This document shows positions 40,229-52,700 of a stretch of DNA of 64,000 nucleotides, in pieces. Under the pieces are notes generated by a model that saw only the letters and a list, made by a program, of their open reading frames with translations, searched no databases and was not told the DNA's origin. Position numbers and translations under genes: made by a program. How positions within the stretch are numbered: the stretch's first letter is position 1; every line of letters starts with the position of its first letter. Origin of the DNA: Brachionus manjavacas (Eukaryota > Rotifera > Eurotatoria > Ploima > Brachionidae); assembly GCA_019054805.1 (NCBI GenBank), contig JAHQIY010000004.1:4340001-4404000 (forward strand). Direction: 5' to 3'.

Positions 40229-43186
40229 TTATTCAAAATCAAAATAGTCTATCGCTTGTTCATTATTTTTTTCATGTGTAACATTTTCCTGATTTTCACT
40301 AGTGTCTTCTTTCTCATCCACCAAAGCACAAAATGCTTTCGATACAGCTATAGGCTCATTTTCAGCTACCAAACTTTTCATATTGGTACTAACTGGATTG
40401 GAGATTTTTTTGTTCAATTGTTTGATAGCAATCTTTGGCATGTTGGTTTGCTTGGACTTGAGGTCTATACTTTTGGACAGTAACAACGAGGGAACATAGC
40501 ATTTTTCTTTATTTCCGTATAGAGTGACTGTGCGATACGGTTCTGGGTCTTCTGATACCGTTTCTATTCCATAATAAGTTGCCAACTCATGAACAAACCT
40601 TCTTTCGTTGGACTTCAGTATGGGCAAATAGGCCGCTTTTTTTGTCTTAAAAAGTCTACACTCATTTACCAGAGATGCAAATTTCTGCTCAATACTGAAC
40701 ACAAAATCTGGCTCTTCTCTGGCAAAGCTTTTCAAGAACTCGTCATAAATCGGCTGAGGCCTGCTTTGAGCTTCGATTTTGAGCGCCTCGCCGATAGCCC
40801 GGTTTCTCTCGGCCAAATAACAATCTTCATCACAATCAATTTTGTATCTTTTTTTCATAGTTTCTTCTTTGTTAAATGTCGAAACGTCAATGGTTCGATT
40901 AGAGAGCATTTCTTTGAGCTGGGAGGCTATGTTCTCGAAAACAACTGTTGACTCGCCGTACATTTTTTGCATGCACTTAACTTGCTTAGTTTTTAGGCCA
41001 CATTTGCATTTGGCTGTGATCAGCTCCTGGCAAATGGTGTCTGGACAAGAGGTGTCGCCGTGACACACCGATTTACATAGATGTTCACAATGAGGTCTTT
41101 GTTTGAGACATGGCTGTGTGCAAACTTGATGCTGTTCATCAACACACTCGCCCTTGTGGCACGTTCTAATACAAGTGTGCAAACAATTGGGCAATTGCTT
41201 GCCGCATGGCTTTCCGCAACTCACGTCTTTTAGGTGACATGGTATGTTGTGTCGAACCTCGTGATTTCCCATGCACATTTTAGAAGTTAGAAAAGAACAA
41301 GGTGGGCAGTTAGCTTCAAAGTGGCAATTGTGAGTCACGGGGTGATCGCAGGAATGAGCTCGTGTGCACGGATGGGCACATTCCAGAGGCTTTGTTCCGC
41401 ATCTAATTGGAGGATACTGGATCGTGTTGCCACATTCGCATATTCTCTCTTCAAAACTTGCCACCAGACACCTCTTGCATGGTCCCCGATGGCACAAATC
41501 TTCACACTTGTGCAAACCACAGTTCAGCAATCTGTTACATATCTGCATACAGATGTGGTCCTTGTCGTTGCAGCACAACTCATTGCATTGATGCTTGCCA
41601 CATGATTTCTTCTTTTGGCATCGTCTATTGCACAACTGTGCTCCATTTGCCTGGCTACATTCTACCGGAAAAGTCTGCTTGCCGCACTTGCACTTAACTT
41701 GAACACTTTTTTCACACGGAGGACATTCGCCAACATGGCACTCGCTTTCACAAACATGAACTTCATTAGCATGACTAGAATTACATGGGAGAATTTTTGA
41801 GCATTGTTTGTCGCATGTTGGCACTGGATCTGTGCACTGTGTTCGTATGATCTTTTGGTTGATTAACAAGAATTTTATTTGGGTTTTGGCGCACGGACAA
41901 TGGGTTAGCTTGGATGGCATGAGCACACACGACTGGCACTCGCCTTCATGGCACTTTTCTTGGCATCTATGCTTTTTGCAGTCAAGTAGCCTATCGCATA
42001 CTCGATCACAATTGAACATTAAATTTTTGGACTGTTTGTGCTCATTAGAACCACATTTTACCATTTTTACGTCCTGATGAGAATGACATTTTATTTCTAC
42101 GTCGTGGTCACACGGCCCACATGTTCCTGAGTGACAAATTTTTTCGCATTTATGCACCAAACAATTGAGAACTTGAGCGCATTCTTCATCACACTGCGGC
42201 ACTTTGCTTGAGCTGCATTTTACTTGGAATTTGGCCCGGCCACAATTGCATGTGCGGTTCACTACCGCTTCGCACGGATGGCAAGGTCCCGGGTGACATA
42301 TTTCGGTGCATTTGTGTTTGCATTCCAGACCCTCTGGTTGGCCAGAGCTGCCCAGCGATTTAGCGCACACTTCATTGCAGCTGTGCGGAATCAACTTCAG
42401 TTGGTAAAATGGACGATTTTCTTTTTCGGGGTTGGTTTTTTTTCCGCAAAAACAAACGTATCTGTTCGGCACTGAGTCGAGTATTGTTTGACAGCCAGGA
42501 CAACGCCACTTTGGACTATTTTCGGCAATCTTGGCAGCCGGTGACAAGGCCCATTTTTTAATGCAACTCAAATGAAATATGTGAAAACAACATCCACAGC
42601 TCCAAATTTGCTTATCGTTTCTAATTATTGAGTAACAAACCATGCATTCGCACTTGTTTTTTTTTAATTGATCGATAAGCATTTCGCTACGCGATAAATT
42701 GGCAAATTTGTCTTTAGTTGGTGCTTTGGCAGTCGGCTCTTTGGGCTTGTTGTCTTTGGAATCCATTGGTTTTTTAGTTCTTTGTTTATTTCGCCTTGAT
42801 TCATTTTTTTCTGCATTTAATTCACTTGTTTGGTTTGAAGGCTTTTCTTTGTTATCAGTGTTGGTCTTTTTCGGCTTTTGCCAAGAACTATGAGGTCTAA
42901 AATTAGAATTTCTATTCTGGTTAAAATTCCTGTTAAATGAATGGTCATTGGAATTTTGCTCTGCTTGGCCATAGAAGTTATATTGGTTTGTTTGACTACT
43001 GGCATAATTTGAGTAGCCATAATCTTCTTGATAATTTTGGTAAGAGTCATAATTTGAATTATTAAAAGGCCGGTTAAAATGTCTAGGATTTCTAAAGGGC
43101 TGCTTATTTCGCCTATGGCTATTTTGACGATTTGGATTCTCGTTTACATTTAGATTATTGTGATCTAATACACCTGTTTCGGTCAT
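40229..43186 (-). CDS. NFX1 / shuttle craft-type zinc-finger protein, intronless
   Basis: An NFX1-family nuclear protein; relatives act as X-box transcription regulators and RNA-binding or ubiquitin-ligase-like proteins. The single 985-residue ORF has a disordered Asn/Gln/Arg/Tyr-rich N-terminus (about 1-120), a Lys-rich linker, a RING-type finger from about C179 (CECMVCYS ... CCFHIFHLSC ... WRCPGC), and then eight or nine NFX1-type fingers (CKHKCTEICHPGPC, CKKHRCQEKCHEGEC, CGLHKCEDLCHRGPC and others). The C-terminal R3H domain contains RRFVHELATYYGIE, matching the Arg-x3-His signature. Length is close to family members. The lack of introns is unusual beside its neighbours. The first Met gives the whole N-terminus and no upstream in-frame coding is seen. 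Confidence 0.94.
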   Translation of the reverse strand: MTETGVLDHNNLNVNENPNRQNSHRRNKQPFRNPRHFNRPFNNSNYDSYQNYQEDYGYSNYASSQTNQYNFYGQAEQNSNDHSFNRNFNQNRNSNFRPHSSWQKPKKTNTDNKEKPSNQTSELNAEKNESRRNKQRTKKPMDSKDNKPKEPTAKAPTKDKFANLSRSEMLIDQLKKNKCECMVCYSIIRNDKQIWSCGCCFHIFHLSCIKKWALSPAAKIAENSPKWRCPGCQTILDSVPNRYVCFCGKKTNPEKENRPFYQLKLIPHSCNEVCAKSLGSSGQPEGLECKHKCTEICHPGPCHPCEAVVNRTCNCGRAKFQVKCSSSKVPQCDEECAQVLNCLVHKCEKICHSGTCGPCDHDVEIKCHSHQDVKMVKCGSNEHKQSKNLMFNCDRVCDRLLDCKKHRCQEKCHEGECQSCVLMPSKLTHCPCAKTQIKFLLINQKIIRTQCTDPVPTCDKQCSKILPCNSSHANEVHVCESECHVGECPPCEKSVQVKCKCGKQTFPVECSQANGAQLCNRRCQKKKSCGKHQCNELCCNDKDHICMQICNRLLNCGLHKCEDLCHRGPCKRCLVASFEERICECGNTIQYPPIRCGTKPLECAHPCTRAHSCDHPVTHNCHFEANCPPCSFLTSKMCMGNHEVRHNIPCHLKDVSCGKPCGKQLPNCLHTCIRTCHKGECVDEQHQVCTQPCLKQRPHCEHLCKSVCHGDTSCPDTICQELITAKCKCGLKTKQVKCMQKMYGESTVVFENIASQLKEMLSNRTIDVSTFNKEETMKKRYKIDCDEDCYLAERNRAIGEALKIEAQSRPQPIYDEFLKSFAREEPDFVFSIEQKFASLVNECRLFKTKKAAYLPILKSNERRFVHELATYYGIETVSEDPEPYRTVTLYGNKEKCYVPSLLLSKSIDLKSKQTNMPKIAIKQLNKKISNPVSTNMKSLVAENEPIAVSKAFCALVDEKEDTSENQENVTHEKNNEQAIDYFDFE

Positions 43187-43530
43187 TGTTTATTTTCAAG
43201 TAAAACAAAGTCTGTATCTATGAATGTACTTCAGATCTTAGAAGTAATAATTTAAAATTAGAAGTTAATTATAATGCCTAATTATCTATACGAATTTATA
43301 CCCAAAAAAGATAATAAAGAAAATCGTTCAAAAATTGTGTAATATGAAATTGAGTTAAATTTCATTTTGTTGAGAAATTAGGAAATACAAGCACCTTCCA
43401 AAATATTAAAATTTCTATTTTTTATTATTTTAAATTCTAATTTATGATTTTTTTTCTTAATTACAAGTTGAGTCAAATCCAACTAGAATTTATCTTTGAC
43501 AAGCTTTTTAAGTTGTAGTATAATTGATGT
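43187..43530. other. Upstream region of the NFX1-type gene
   Basis: AT-rich sequence that presumably contains the promoter and 5' UTR of the NFX1-type gene. No specific element could be identified. Confidence 0.4.
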
Positions 43531-43625
43531 ACAGTCAATCCTCGGTATAAAGAACTACTTGGGCGGAAAATTCGGTATTCGTTATATCGAAATTCCCATA
43601 TAAAATGATAAGGACAAAAAAAATT
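43531..43625. mobile_element. Terminal fragment of a pogo/Tigger-like DNA transposon
   Basis: After a TA dinucleotide the sequence reads cagtcaatcctcggtataa and continues with gaactacttgggcgg, then ttcggtattcgttatatcgaaat. The CAGT start and the repeated 'cggtat...gttatatcgaa' style are characteristic of pogo/Tigger ends. No matching opposite terminus is found nearby, so this is one end only. Confidence 0.5.
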
Positions 43626-43714
43626 TTAAACCAAATTTTATTGATTAAATAAACTTAAATAAAAATTAGCAATGAGTTTTGTTCTAATAATCTATATAAT
43701 CTATATAATATTAA

Positions 43715-44125
43715 CTATATAATCTTGAGTAGACGACACGTAAGGTTATGAATTTGGTCTGGTCCCGAAGCTGCTCCCTCTTTTAACCTTTTTATGGCTG
43801 ATGTAATCTCTTTAGTGCAAACAGGCTCGTCAAATTTACATTGATTTTCCTTATTAAAAAACTCAAGATTATAATCAATTATTTCTCTATCTTTTTGGGG
43901 ATTAATTAGATCATTATTAGGACTAAAAGTTTTTTGAAGAAATTCACCAAAAAAGGTAGCCTTTTCTTCATCAGTTCTAAGTTCATTATTATTAGAGATT
44001 AAAGTAGGTAGTAGTCCAGATCCTTTCTTTGATCAAAACTTATTAATTTTTTTCCAGAATGGTCTACTTGAAAGCGGATTTTTCACAATTTTTTTAATAA
44101 AATCAGACCAGTTTTGATTCTAATT
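43715..44125 (-). mobile_element. LINE fragment: linker and start of reverse transcriptase
   Basis: Minus-strand translation gives FWKKINKF, a stop, then KGSGLLPTLISNNNELRTD, EEKATFFGEFLQKTFSPNN and EPVCTKEITSAIKRLKEGAASGPDQIHNLT. This is the typical run from the endonuclease-RT linker into RT motif 1 of Jockey/CR1-like elements. It is truncated at both ends. The segment differs from the LINE at 56911-58816, which ends before this region. Confidence 0.78.
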
Positions 44126-45014
44126 TTGATTCTTAACTGATTCTTAACTCTGAAGTCATTTGGTTGAATTTTTTTTTTGTATTTTGACTTTAAATTTTTT
44201 TCCAGTCATAAAAATGTACTAGTTTGGTATTTTGTAGTCAGAAAATATATTTTATTAAAAAACATTCAAATTTTATTTTGATTTTAAAAATTTGTTAGTC
44301 GTTGGGCTAAATCTGCATTCTTTGGGCAAGTAAATTTCGGAAGGTAATTTTATAAATTCGACAAGAATTTCAATTTGACAATTAAAAATTCGACAAAAAT
44401 ATTTAAGAAGAAAAATGTTATATTGAAAAATTCTTAGAAGAGTGGAAACAAATATAAATTGGTTAGATATTGATTACATCTTAAGTATGTAATCAATTAT
44501 AATTTGATTGATATGTTCTTCCAAAATGTTACTAGGCTTTCTTTTCCCAACAATTATTTACTTAAATAAAGGATAAAAAAATAAATAAAAAAATTTGTTT
44601 ATTTATAGAGTTGTAATTAATATAATTTATTATTCTAGTGTCTAATTTTAATTAAATTTAAGATTAATTTTTTTTTTTACATTTTATTTTAAAAAAATAT
44701 TTATCTTTTATAGAAAAAAAAGAAAATTAATTTTCTTAATTTTCTTCAGATCAAATTATGTTGTCGAAAATTGTCTTAACGTAATTAACTTGCCGAAAAA
44801 ATAATGTGCCCGTTGGACTAAATAATATTTTTTTAGAAACACAAGCTAAAAATTTAACTTATAAATAAATACTTCAAGAAAAAAAAAAAACTATTGCAAC
44901 TAAATAATCTCTTTGTCTAATTTACTTAATTTAATAATTAAATAATTTCAACTTTTAAATAAAAAGTATAACAATTTATTGAATTTTTAAATAAAATAAT
45001 AAAAAGTTTAATTT
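44126..45014. other. Intergenic, 3' of the lipase
   Basis: Very AT-rich sequence with several poly-A/T runs. No gene or repeat could be supported. Confidence 0.45.
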
Positions 45015-46385
45015 TTATTTTATGCAATATGGTGAATCATGATTGGTATTTAGATAATAAGTTCCTTGGCTATAAAAAGGTTCGGTAAAATATCCCATAG
45101 GAGCACATCCTGTTTTAGGATCGCATTTACATCTTCCATTTGCGAAACTATCTGAAATTAATTTGTTTTTTTATTTTTTAATTAAATCATCGTAAAAAAA
45201 AATAATCACCATAATCATCACATGGTACAGAATGGAATTTGCACTTTGAAATAATACTTTCAGCAAAGTAAGCCGGAGCTCTATTATGACTACAAGCTAT
45301 TTTAATGACTGAAACAAATGAAAAATTTAAACTAAAATTAATTAAAATTTCCATCTTTCAAAAATTACTTTCAGGCAATTTAGGGTCCAATTTAAGTACA
45401 AGAATTTTAGCTTCTTTTCTCAGCATGTGAATTAAACCACACCCCGCTTGAAATAGTCCTCCGTTTGGAAAAAAATCCAAATGACCGATTACCTTTCCGA
45501 TTCCGAGAGTTCCTGCATCAGTGTGAATTATGTCAACAAATCTAGGAAAAAAGACATTAAAAATTTTTAAATTATTACTAACTAATTTTACTCAGCATCG
45601 TTTTTATTTAATCTTCTTTCCGAATGACGATTAAAAAATAATGGGCCTTGTTAAATATTCAGATTATAAGAAAATTGTTAATTTTTAAATAAAATATAAA
45701 TCTTACCTGCCGGATCCATTCCAGTTATTCTTTTAACTTTTATCTCTTTACCAGAAAATCCACATACCTAAAAAATATTTTTTACTAAATTAATATATTA
45801 TATTTACTGTTATTTACATGAGCTCCTTAAAAATTAAAAATTAATAAATTTATTGATTTAAATTAATGATTATACCAAGACTATGTCCAATGCAATGTAC
45901 TTTTGAAGGATCAATCTTTGCTTCTTTGATAAATGAACCAACTTTATTACCCGCTACCTCCACATTTTCAACAGCAGTGAAATAATTAGGTCCCTTGGCT
46001 CCTTCTTTCCAATCGACATTGATCACATTTAGATTTTTCTTTTTTTTTAATCTAATAATTAAATTAATTTCTACCAAATTGTTTGATTAACATACTTCGA
46101 TTTTTAAAAAATTATCTTTGATTAGAACTATTTTTTCATCTAATCCTTCATCAGTAAATCCATGAATAATGAACTTTGTCTCTTGGGAATAATTAAAACC
46201 AGACCTAAGAATTTTTACGATATATTTCAAAATATATAAATTCAAATTTATTAAAATTACGATCCAATATTTTCGAGTGTTAATTTAATCGGAAAATCAG
46301 GATTTTTTTGGCTAAAGAACAAAAAATCAGGCCAGCAGACTGTTAATTTAAATATTGCCAGAAAAATAATTTTGTGGTAAAACAT
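45015..46385 (-). CDS. Secreted pancreatic-lipase-family lipase/phospholipase, nine exons
   Basis: An alpha/beta-hydrolase of the pancreatic lipase / PLA1 family, likely secreted. Exons: 46385-46261, 46204-46096, 46038-45876, 45825-45818 (8-nt microexon), 45767-45707, 45646-45592, 45541-45369, 45308-45210 and 45151-45015. All phases close, giving 309 residues. Residues 1-17 look like a signal peptide ([17 protein letters not shown]). Landmarks: oxyanion-loop FIIHGF; nucleophile elbow GHSLGAHVCGF with the catalytic Ser, split across exons 3-5; catalytic Asp in [11 protein letters not shown]; catalytic His in [11 protein letters not shown]. The short C-terminus lacks a PLAT domain, as in PLA1-like members, so substrate choice (triacylglycerol or phospholipid) is open. 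Gene order is lipase, PARP, phosphatase, all on the minus strand. Confidence 0.9.
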
Positions 46386-46772
46386 TTTTGAGCTAGTCGT
46401 ACTGATTGAAATATCAAATTTTTCATCATTGTTAAATAAAGGTCTCTAATAAATGACGATTTAATTTTTTTATAAAATGATGTGAAAAATCGTAGGATTT
46501 AACATCTTTGATTTTTCATCTCAAAGAATTTGATATCAAAATTTTTAGGAATTATTAAATTTATTTTTCAAGCTGAACTTCATTTTTTTTTTATAAAATA
46601 TCATTATTACAATTCGGATAGGCAAATCATAAAAAAGTTACAATATAAAAGAAAAAATTTATTTACTTAAAATTTTCATTTTCTTAAACAAAGAAAATGA
46701 AATTCTTGTACTTAAATTTTTATTACTTAAAAAAAATTCAAACTTCTGAGAGTAAGTCTTTTGAGAATAATT
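46386..46772. other. Spacer between PARP 3' end and lipase 5' end
   Basis: About 390 bp, AT-rich. It contains the lipase promoter region and the PARP 3' UTR. No distinct element was recognised. Confidence 0.4.
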
Positions 46773-49700
46773 TTAAATAAAATAAATTAAATATTCAGGA
46801 TAGCATTGATTATCATGATAGCAAACAAAAATTGATCTTCCTTGATCACATGTCGAATCATATGGTATAAGTGTATTTGGCTGGGTTGGCGGTACCCTCA
46901 TTTGTGAATTTCCCAGACAACTTTGACCAACTATTACTTTTGCTTGAATCATGCATTTATGGTTATGGTGGCCTCTTGAGCTATAATTCAATTTATAAGC
47001 TGAATTTACTGCAAAGTAGACTCCCTGACCGAACGCAACTCCATTTATTCCACAAAAACTTCTGTTAAATCCGAAACGGCAGATTTTTAGCAACGAATCT
47101 TCAGTGGATCCATGAAATAGGGTCATTTCATTTGGATTTTTTTTTTCGTTGATAAATTTTTCTTTGAAAATTTGAAACTGTTTGAACAAGTATTTATTTT
47201 GAATTCGTTGAATCTTTAATAAAAGGAATGAATTAAAATCATATGTTAACATTTAAGTTTCAAAAAATAAAATTTACTTTCGATATTGTCACAGAATTAT
47301 TTTGTAATTTTGATTTGAAATGATTGTAAACATTTTGAAATTCATTTGAATCTGTTTTTAGATCTACAAGATCATATTCATTGCCTGAGTTTGTCGAAAT
47401 CCAATTTGATGGTAAATCAAAAGAATCTTTACCCACTTAAATAAAAAGTATGTTTTAAATCTTCTCGGGTCAAAATAAGATATTTTTACATTTGGCGATA
47501 TCTATTCTACGCACATTTATTCTAGTTTGATCTATTAAATAAACCATCGGCTCCATGTTGAAAAAAATGGTTCCCATTTGATTGCTTTCATCCTCAAAAT
47601 TCACCTAAAAAAGAAATTTAATTATAAAAAAATTTGATTTTTATCATTAAATTAAAAATAAAATATACTTGAGATCCTTTTTTTAAATAAGTAGACTCAA
47701 TCAAGCTGTTCAGATAGACTGAAAAATTTTTCCAATCATTCGAGCTACTTAAAAATTGCCATTGAATATCGGTTGACGCTTTCATTTGTTCTATCATTGA
47801 TGAGAAATGGCCAGCCATTTTATTATTAATTAGCAGAGCCAATTCAGCCTTTGCAGACCAAACAATATTTTTGTATCCAAACAAATTTAAACTTTTGTTT
47901 TCGTACTCTATTTCAATATCGGGAAATTTAAAAAATAATTCTTGTAGCTAAAAAAGATGAGAAATTAAATTTTTTTTTTTATGAAATAAAATATTTACAT
48001 CTTTGACAGTGAGTGATGTCAGATTTTTCATATTTGACTCGTTCAAACTTTCTCTTTTAAATTCATCAGCTATAAAGACTTTTAATTGAGAAAGAGCTGC
48101 ATTGTATTCAACTTTCGATTTAAAATAAATTGTAAATTCTTAAAAAATATAAAGAGCAGCTTTTTAGACATTTGTTTAAGAAAATGAAAATTTGAACTTA
48201 CTTCCTTTCGCTTTTAAATTTGAGAAAGATATTTTGTGATTTAAATCTTTGAGCTTTTTTTCTTCAGATTTCATCTTGTTCAGATGCGGTTTTTCACAAG
48301 ATAAAAATTCATATTCAAAATTCTTGAGAGAAACATTTTTTAAAATTTTAAAATTTTTGATTCTCATTCAAGAAAAATAACCATAATTAAATAATAAGAT
48401 TAGGATAAAACTAAATATTTCTTTTTTATTTTCTTTTTACCTTAATTAATTCGGTCTCCTTTTCGTGCAACACAATATTTACATTTAAACTATTTTTGTC
48501 CATTTTTAAAAAATTTGAAATGCACTCAATCATTTGTTTAGAAACTAAATTGGATGGAAAACCAAATCCACCTGCTCCCAATGCTGGAAGTGAAATACTA
48601 GTTAAACCATTTGATCTTAATTCAATGAAACTGGCATTAATGATACTTTCAATAGCCTTAAAAAGTTGAGCATTTAAACAAAAAGTTATCATAAAAAAAA
48701 AAAATTTAAATAAAATTATCTATTAAATACTTTCGAAGCATTCAGCTCATTTACAAAATGTGATAAGGCAGCATGAAATAGATATTTCACCCCACTGATT
48801 CTTCCGGCACTGGTTATAGCTATCGAATTGTTATTTATACCATTTGGATAGTTATTTTTTCCCTCATCAATAACTGAACTTCCAGCTGCTTGAACAAGCA
48901 ATTTTGAAAGCACACCAGAGCCCAAATTCAGTGATTTAGAATTAGTGCTTACAATCACATCAGCCTTGAGATCATTTTTTGTTGATTTAAAATTTTGATA
49001 TTACTTAATATTTGAATGTACTTTTGTTTTGGTAATGCATCCAACTTCAAGTCTCAAAACAGAATTTCCAATTTTTAGGACTGTTAACACTTTATTTAAA
49101 TCAGCTTTAAAAACAATAATTTAAATATTTTGATTGAATTAAAAATTAAAAGTACATTTTTTATCATTGATTTGAAGATTTTCTGCTTGGATATTTAAAT
49201 TTTCGGTTTCTTCCTGTATAACTGCGCTGCACTCAATAACTGTTTTGGTTTGATCTAAAGAACACAAAAAATATTTTTTCAATATTTAAAATTTCGACAT
49301 TTTTTTTATCAACAAATAAGCCAAACCTTGAATATTCTTAATCGTATTCTGAATTCCAATTTTTTTATCGTTTAGCAATTTATCAAAAGCTGGAAAATAT
49401 TCGGAAAAAATAACCCCTTTTTGTCGCATGCTCATCAAACTTTTGATTTCTCGTTCAATAATTTGATTTAAATTTTTTGGATGATTTTTGACCACTATTT
49501 TTGAGCTCATTCCATCTTTATCACATATCACCTCAATTTTGACTTCGAACTTTTTTTCTATATTCTTTATTTCATCACTTGATGTAAGCTTAATAAACTC
49601 AGCCTTTAATTAAACAGATCATTATTTAGAAAACAAGTTTAAAAAATAAATCTACATTGATAAAATCAACAGGTATTTCAAGAGTGTTTTTTTCATTATT

Positions 49701-52700
49701 TGCCAAAAAAGCTTCGATTTTTAGTTTGTTTGCTTGAACATAGTCTTTTTTTCCACATATCAGGACAAAATTTTGATTATTAAAACCTGCATACACCGTC
49801 ACCCAAAAATTAGTCCCCATCAATTCAGATCGCAAATTATTTCGTTCAAAAATTTTCCATTTTTCGCTTATAAGCACATCAGAATAGCTGGTAACATTTA
49901 TTTCTTCAAGATACAAGTTCTCTTTGATAAATGAAGAAGCTTGGTCAAAAACCGAGTCGTTTGGACAGTCTATTTCTTCCAAGTTTTGAATATAGCTGAC
50001 ATAAAAACCAGGCAAATTTGGACCATCAATTAATTTTACTTCGACTGTAAAAGCTTATCAACCAAAGACAATAGCAAGTCTTCGGTTATTTGAGGCAAGG
50101 TTTTACATTTAAAAAAATTTATGCTCATTCCATCGATTTTTTTGATTCGAATGCTGTTCGATATTTTGTTTACCAACTCAATAGATTTATTTACATCAAT
50201 TACAGTTCCAGTAATGGACAAAATAGAATCTCTATCAATAGAATAATCTTCAAGGAAATATTTTTTCTTTATTCTTTCAATAGAATTGAAGTAAAGGCTC
50301 TTGTAAGTAACATATGAAATCTGTGGCAGTTTAATTGACTTGTTTGTACTGGGTTCTTTAGTTAGACTTTTCAAAAAATTACTATTTACATCTCTCTTGG
50401 ATGCAATCGGTTTATTTTCTTTCTTTTTGTATCTTCTTCTTCATTTGTGTGAAAATCGGTAAGTTCATTTAGTTGAGCACACTTTATTTTCAAATCATTG
50501 TAATGAATCTTTTTGATCATGAAATGAAATTTTGACTCTTTTGCATCATCAAAATAATCAATGAGAAATAACATTTTTAACTCTTCAAATTTTTTTTTAA
50601 TCAAATATATCAGTTCTAACATTTTGATGTTATAAGTCAAACTTTTAGTCTCAAAGTTTCTAAAAAACTGTTTTAAAACATTATCAACTTCTTTCTTCCA
50701 GTGAGCTAAGTTTTTTTGTGGATTGTGACAGGCAAAAACTCGGAAAAATTCAGGGTCAACTGAGATTGAGCAGTTAAAATTTTTCATTCCTTCAATTAAT
50801 TCATTTTTCCAAGGCAGATTTTTTTCGTTTAGAACCATTTTTAAAAAAATGTTGTATTTCAAATCTTTAACAAGATTATAATTCATTATTTTGTCATTTT
50901 TCAAAAGCTTCTGATTTTTAAACAAATTTTGATCATTGCTAGTATCGATTGCGCTAGGTAAATTCTTATTAATAAGTTCAAAATTGTTTTCCAATTCTGT
51001 TCGATCTTAAAAATACATAAAGCTTTAATTATAATTTTTAAAAATTATCAAAACAATAACAAAATTAAAAATAGAGAATTCTTAGTTAATGTAAAAAAAA
51101 AGTTTTGCTTTTTAATTAAATTTAAAAAAAATACTTCTATGGTTATCAAATTGTACAGATAGCTTTTCGATATAGCTTGTATCGATGTTGATTTCGCTGG
51201 GTAGATTGTTCCTTACAAGTTTAAAATTGTTCTCCAGTTCTGCTCTATCTTTGAAAAAAAATTTAATTTTTGATAATTAAAATTAAAATTGATTTTTAAT
51301 TTTTAATTTTGCATAAAAATCTATTTAAATAATTTTTTTCTGATTTTTAATATTTAAAATTATATTTTTATTTTTGATTGTTTTAGCTACTAATAATTAA
51401 ATCGTTCTTTTTAATTAACTGTTTTTATATAAAAAATGAATACTTTATGAAACTGAACCAGAGTTGTTTAAAAGTCTTAAAATAAAGTTCAAGTCATTAA
51501 AAAAAAATCCTTTTTTTTAATTTTTTTCAGAAGTCCAAGTCCGGACTTGAAATTTTTTTTTTAAAAGTCCACTTTTTTGTTTAATTTGCTAGATCATACT
51601 TTATATCAAAAAATTTATACTCTTGAGTTGTCTTATGCGTATAGATTCGCCATATTTCAGAATTTTCTAAATTTTCTAAAATTTTTATTGCAGTATTATA
51701 AGAATATCTTCTTTTCTTATTTAACGATTTAATATATTAAGTTTATTACAGTTTAATTATGGACATGACTAAAAATACTTTTTTTCAATCTAAAACTTAA
51801 AACTTTTTTGATTTGAAATGTATTTATAATTTAGTGCAAATAGAAAAACCGACCGAGTTTAAGCGAAAATAGAAAAAAATCTCTCTTTTTTCAAATTACA
51901 TAATTTGATACAATACTACTTGATAATAATTAAATTTTTTCTTGATTTTAAATTTTTTATATGGAGAAATTATAATAAAAATACCCAGATTTCTAACAAA
52001 TTGTACTTTCCAAATTCCTTTTTCATTATCAATCAGATTTGCAGAATTTGGTGCTAATCTTGCTATAATTGCAGCAAATCGCAGTATATCAGTTTTATTT
52101 TTGTCATTTGGTGCATTTTTTATTAATAAAATGTTGGAATTTGAAGAATCATAATTTTTATGTTCCGAATCTGTGTTGAGATTTGTCTTATTATTAGATT
52201 CATCATTTTTTCCGTAATCATTTGCAGTTTTTGAAATAGCAAAGTGGTAATTTCTATATTTAACTTCTTTAGTACTAATTAGTTTTTCAGCTACCGAATC
52301 ATCTTTAAATGCGATATATGCCTTCCATTTATTTGGTAAATATTTGCATTTTACAGTTGGGCCCCCGCCTGATTTAAATGAATCGCTAAATATTTCATTC
52401 AGCAGTTTCCTGCTTCCTTCTTCAATAAAATTTTTTGGCAGTCGAATTTGAATTTCAATCTTATCTCTGGACGAAAGAGTACTCATGTTGTTTTGTGAAA
52501 ACGAGGATTTGTTGTCATCTTCCTCTGCATTATTTGAGAAAACCTTTGTACAAGAATTTAGAAAAAAATTGAGAATTAAAACATTTTTTTCTAAATATTA
52601 CTTGAAAAAATTTCAAAACTAAATCAAAACTTCCATTTATATTTAAATTTGTTAAAATATTTTTTGTCTGAAAGAACTTCAATGTATGATTTAGTTTACA

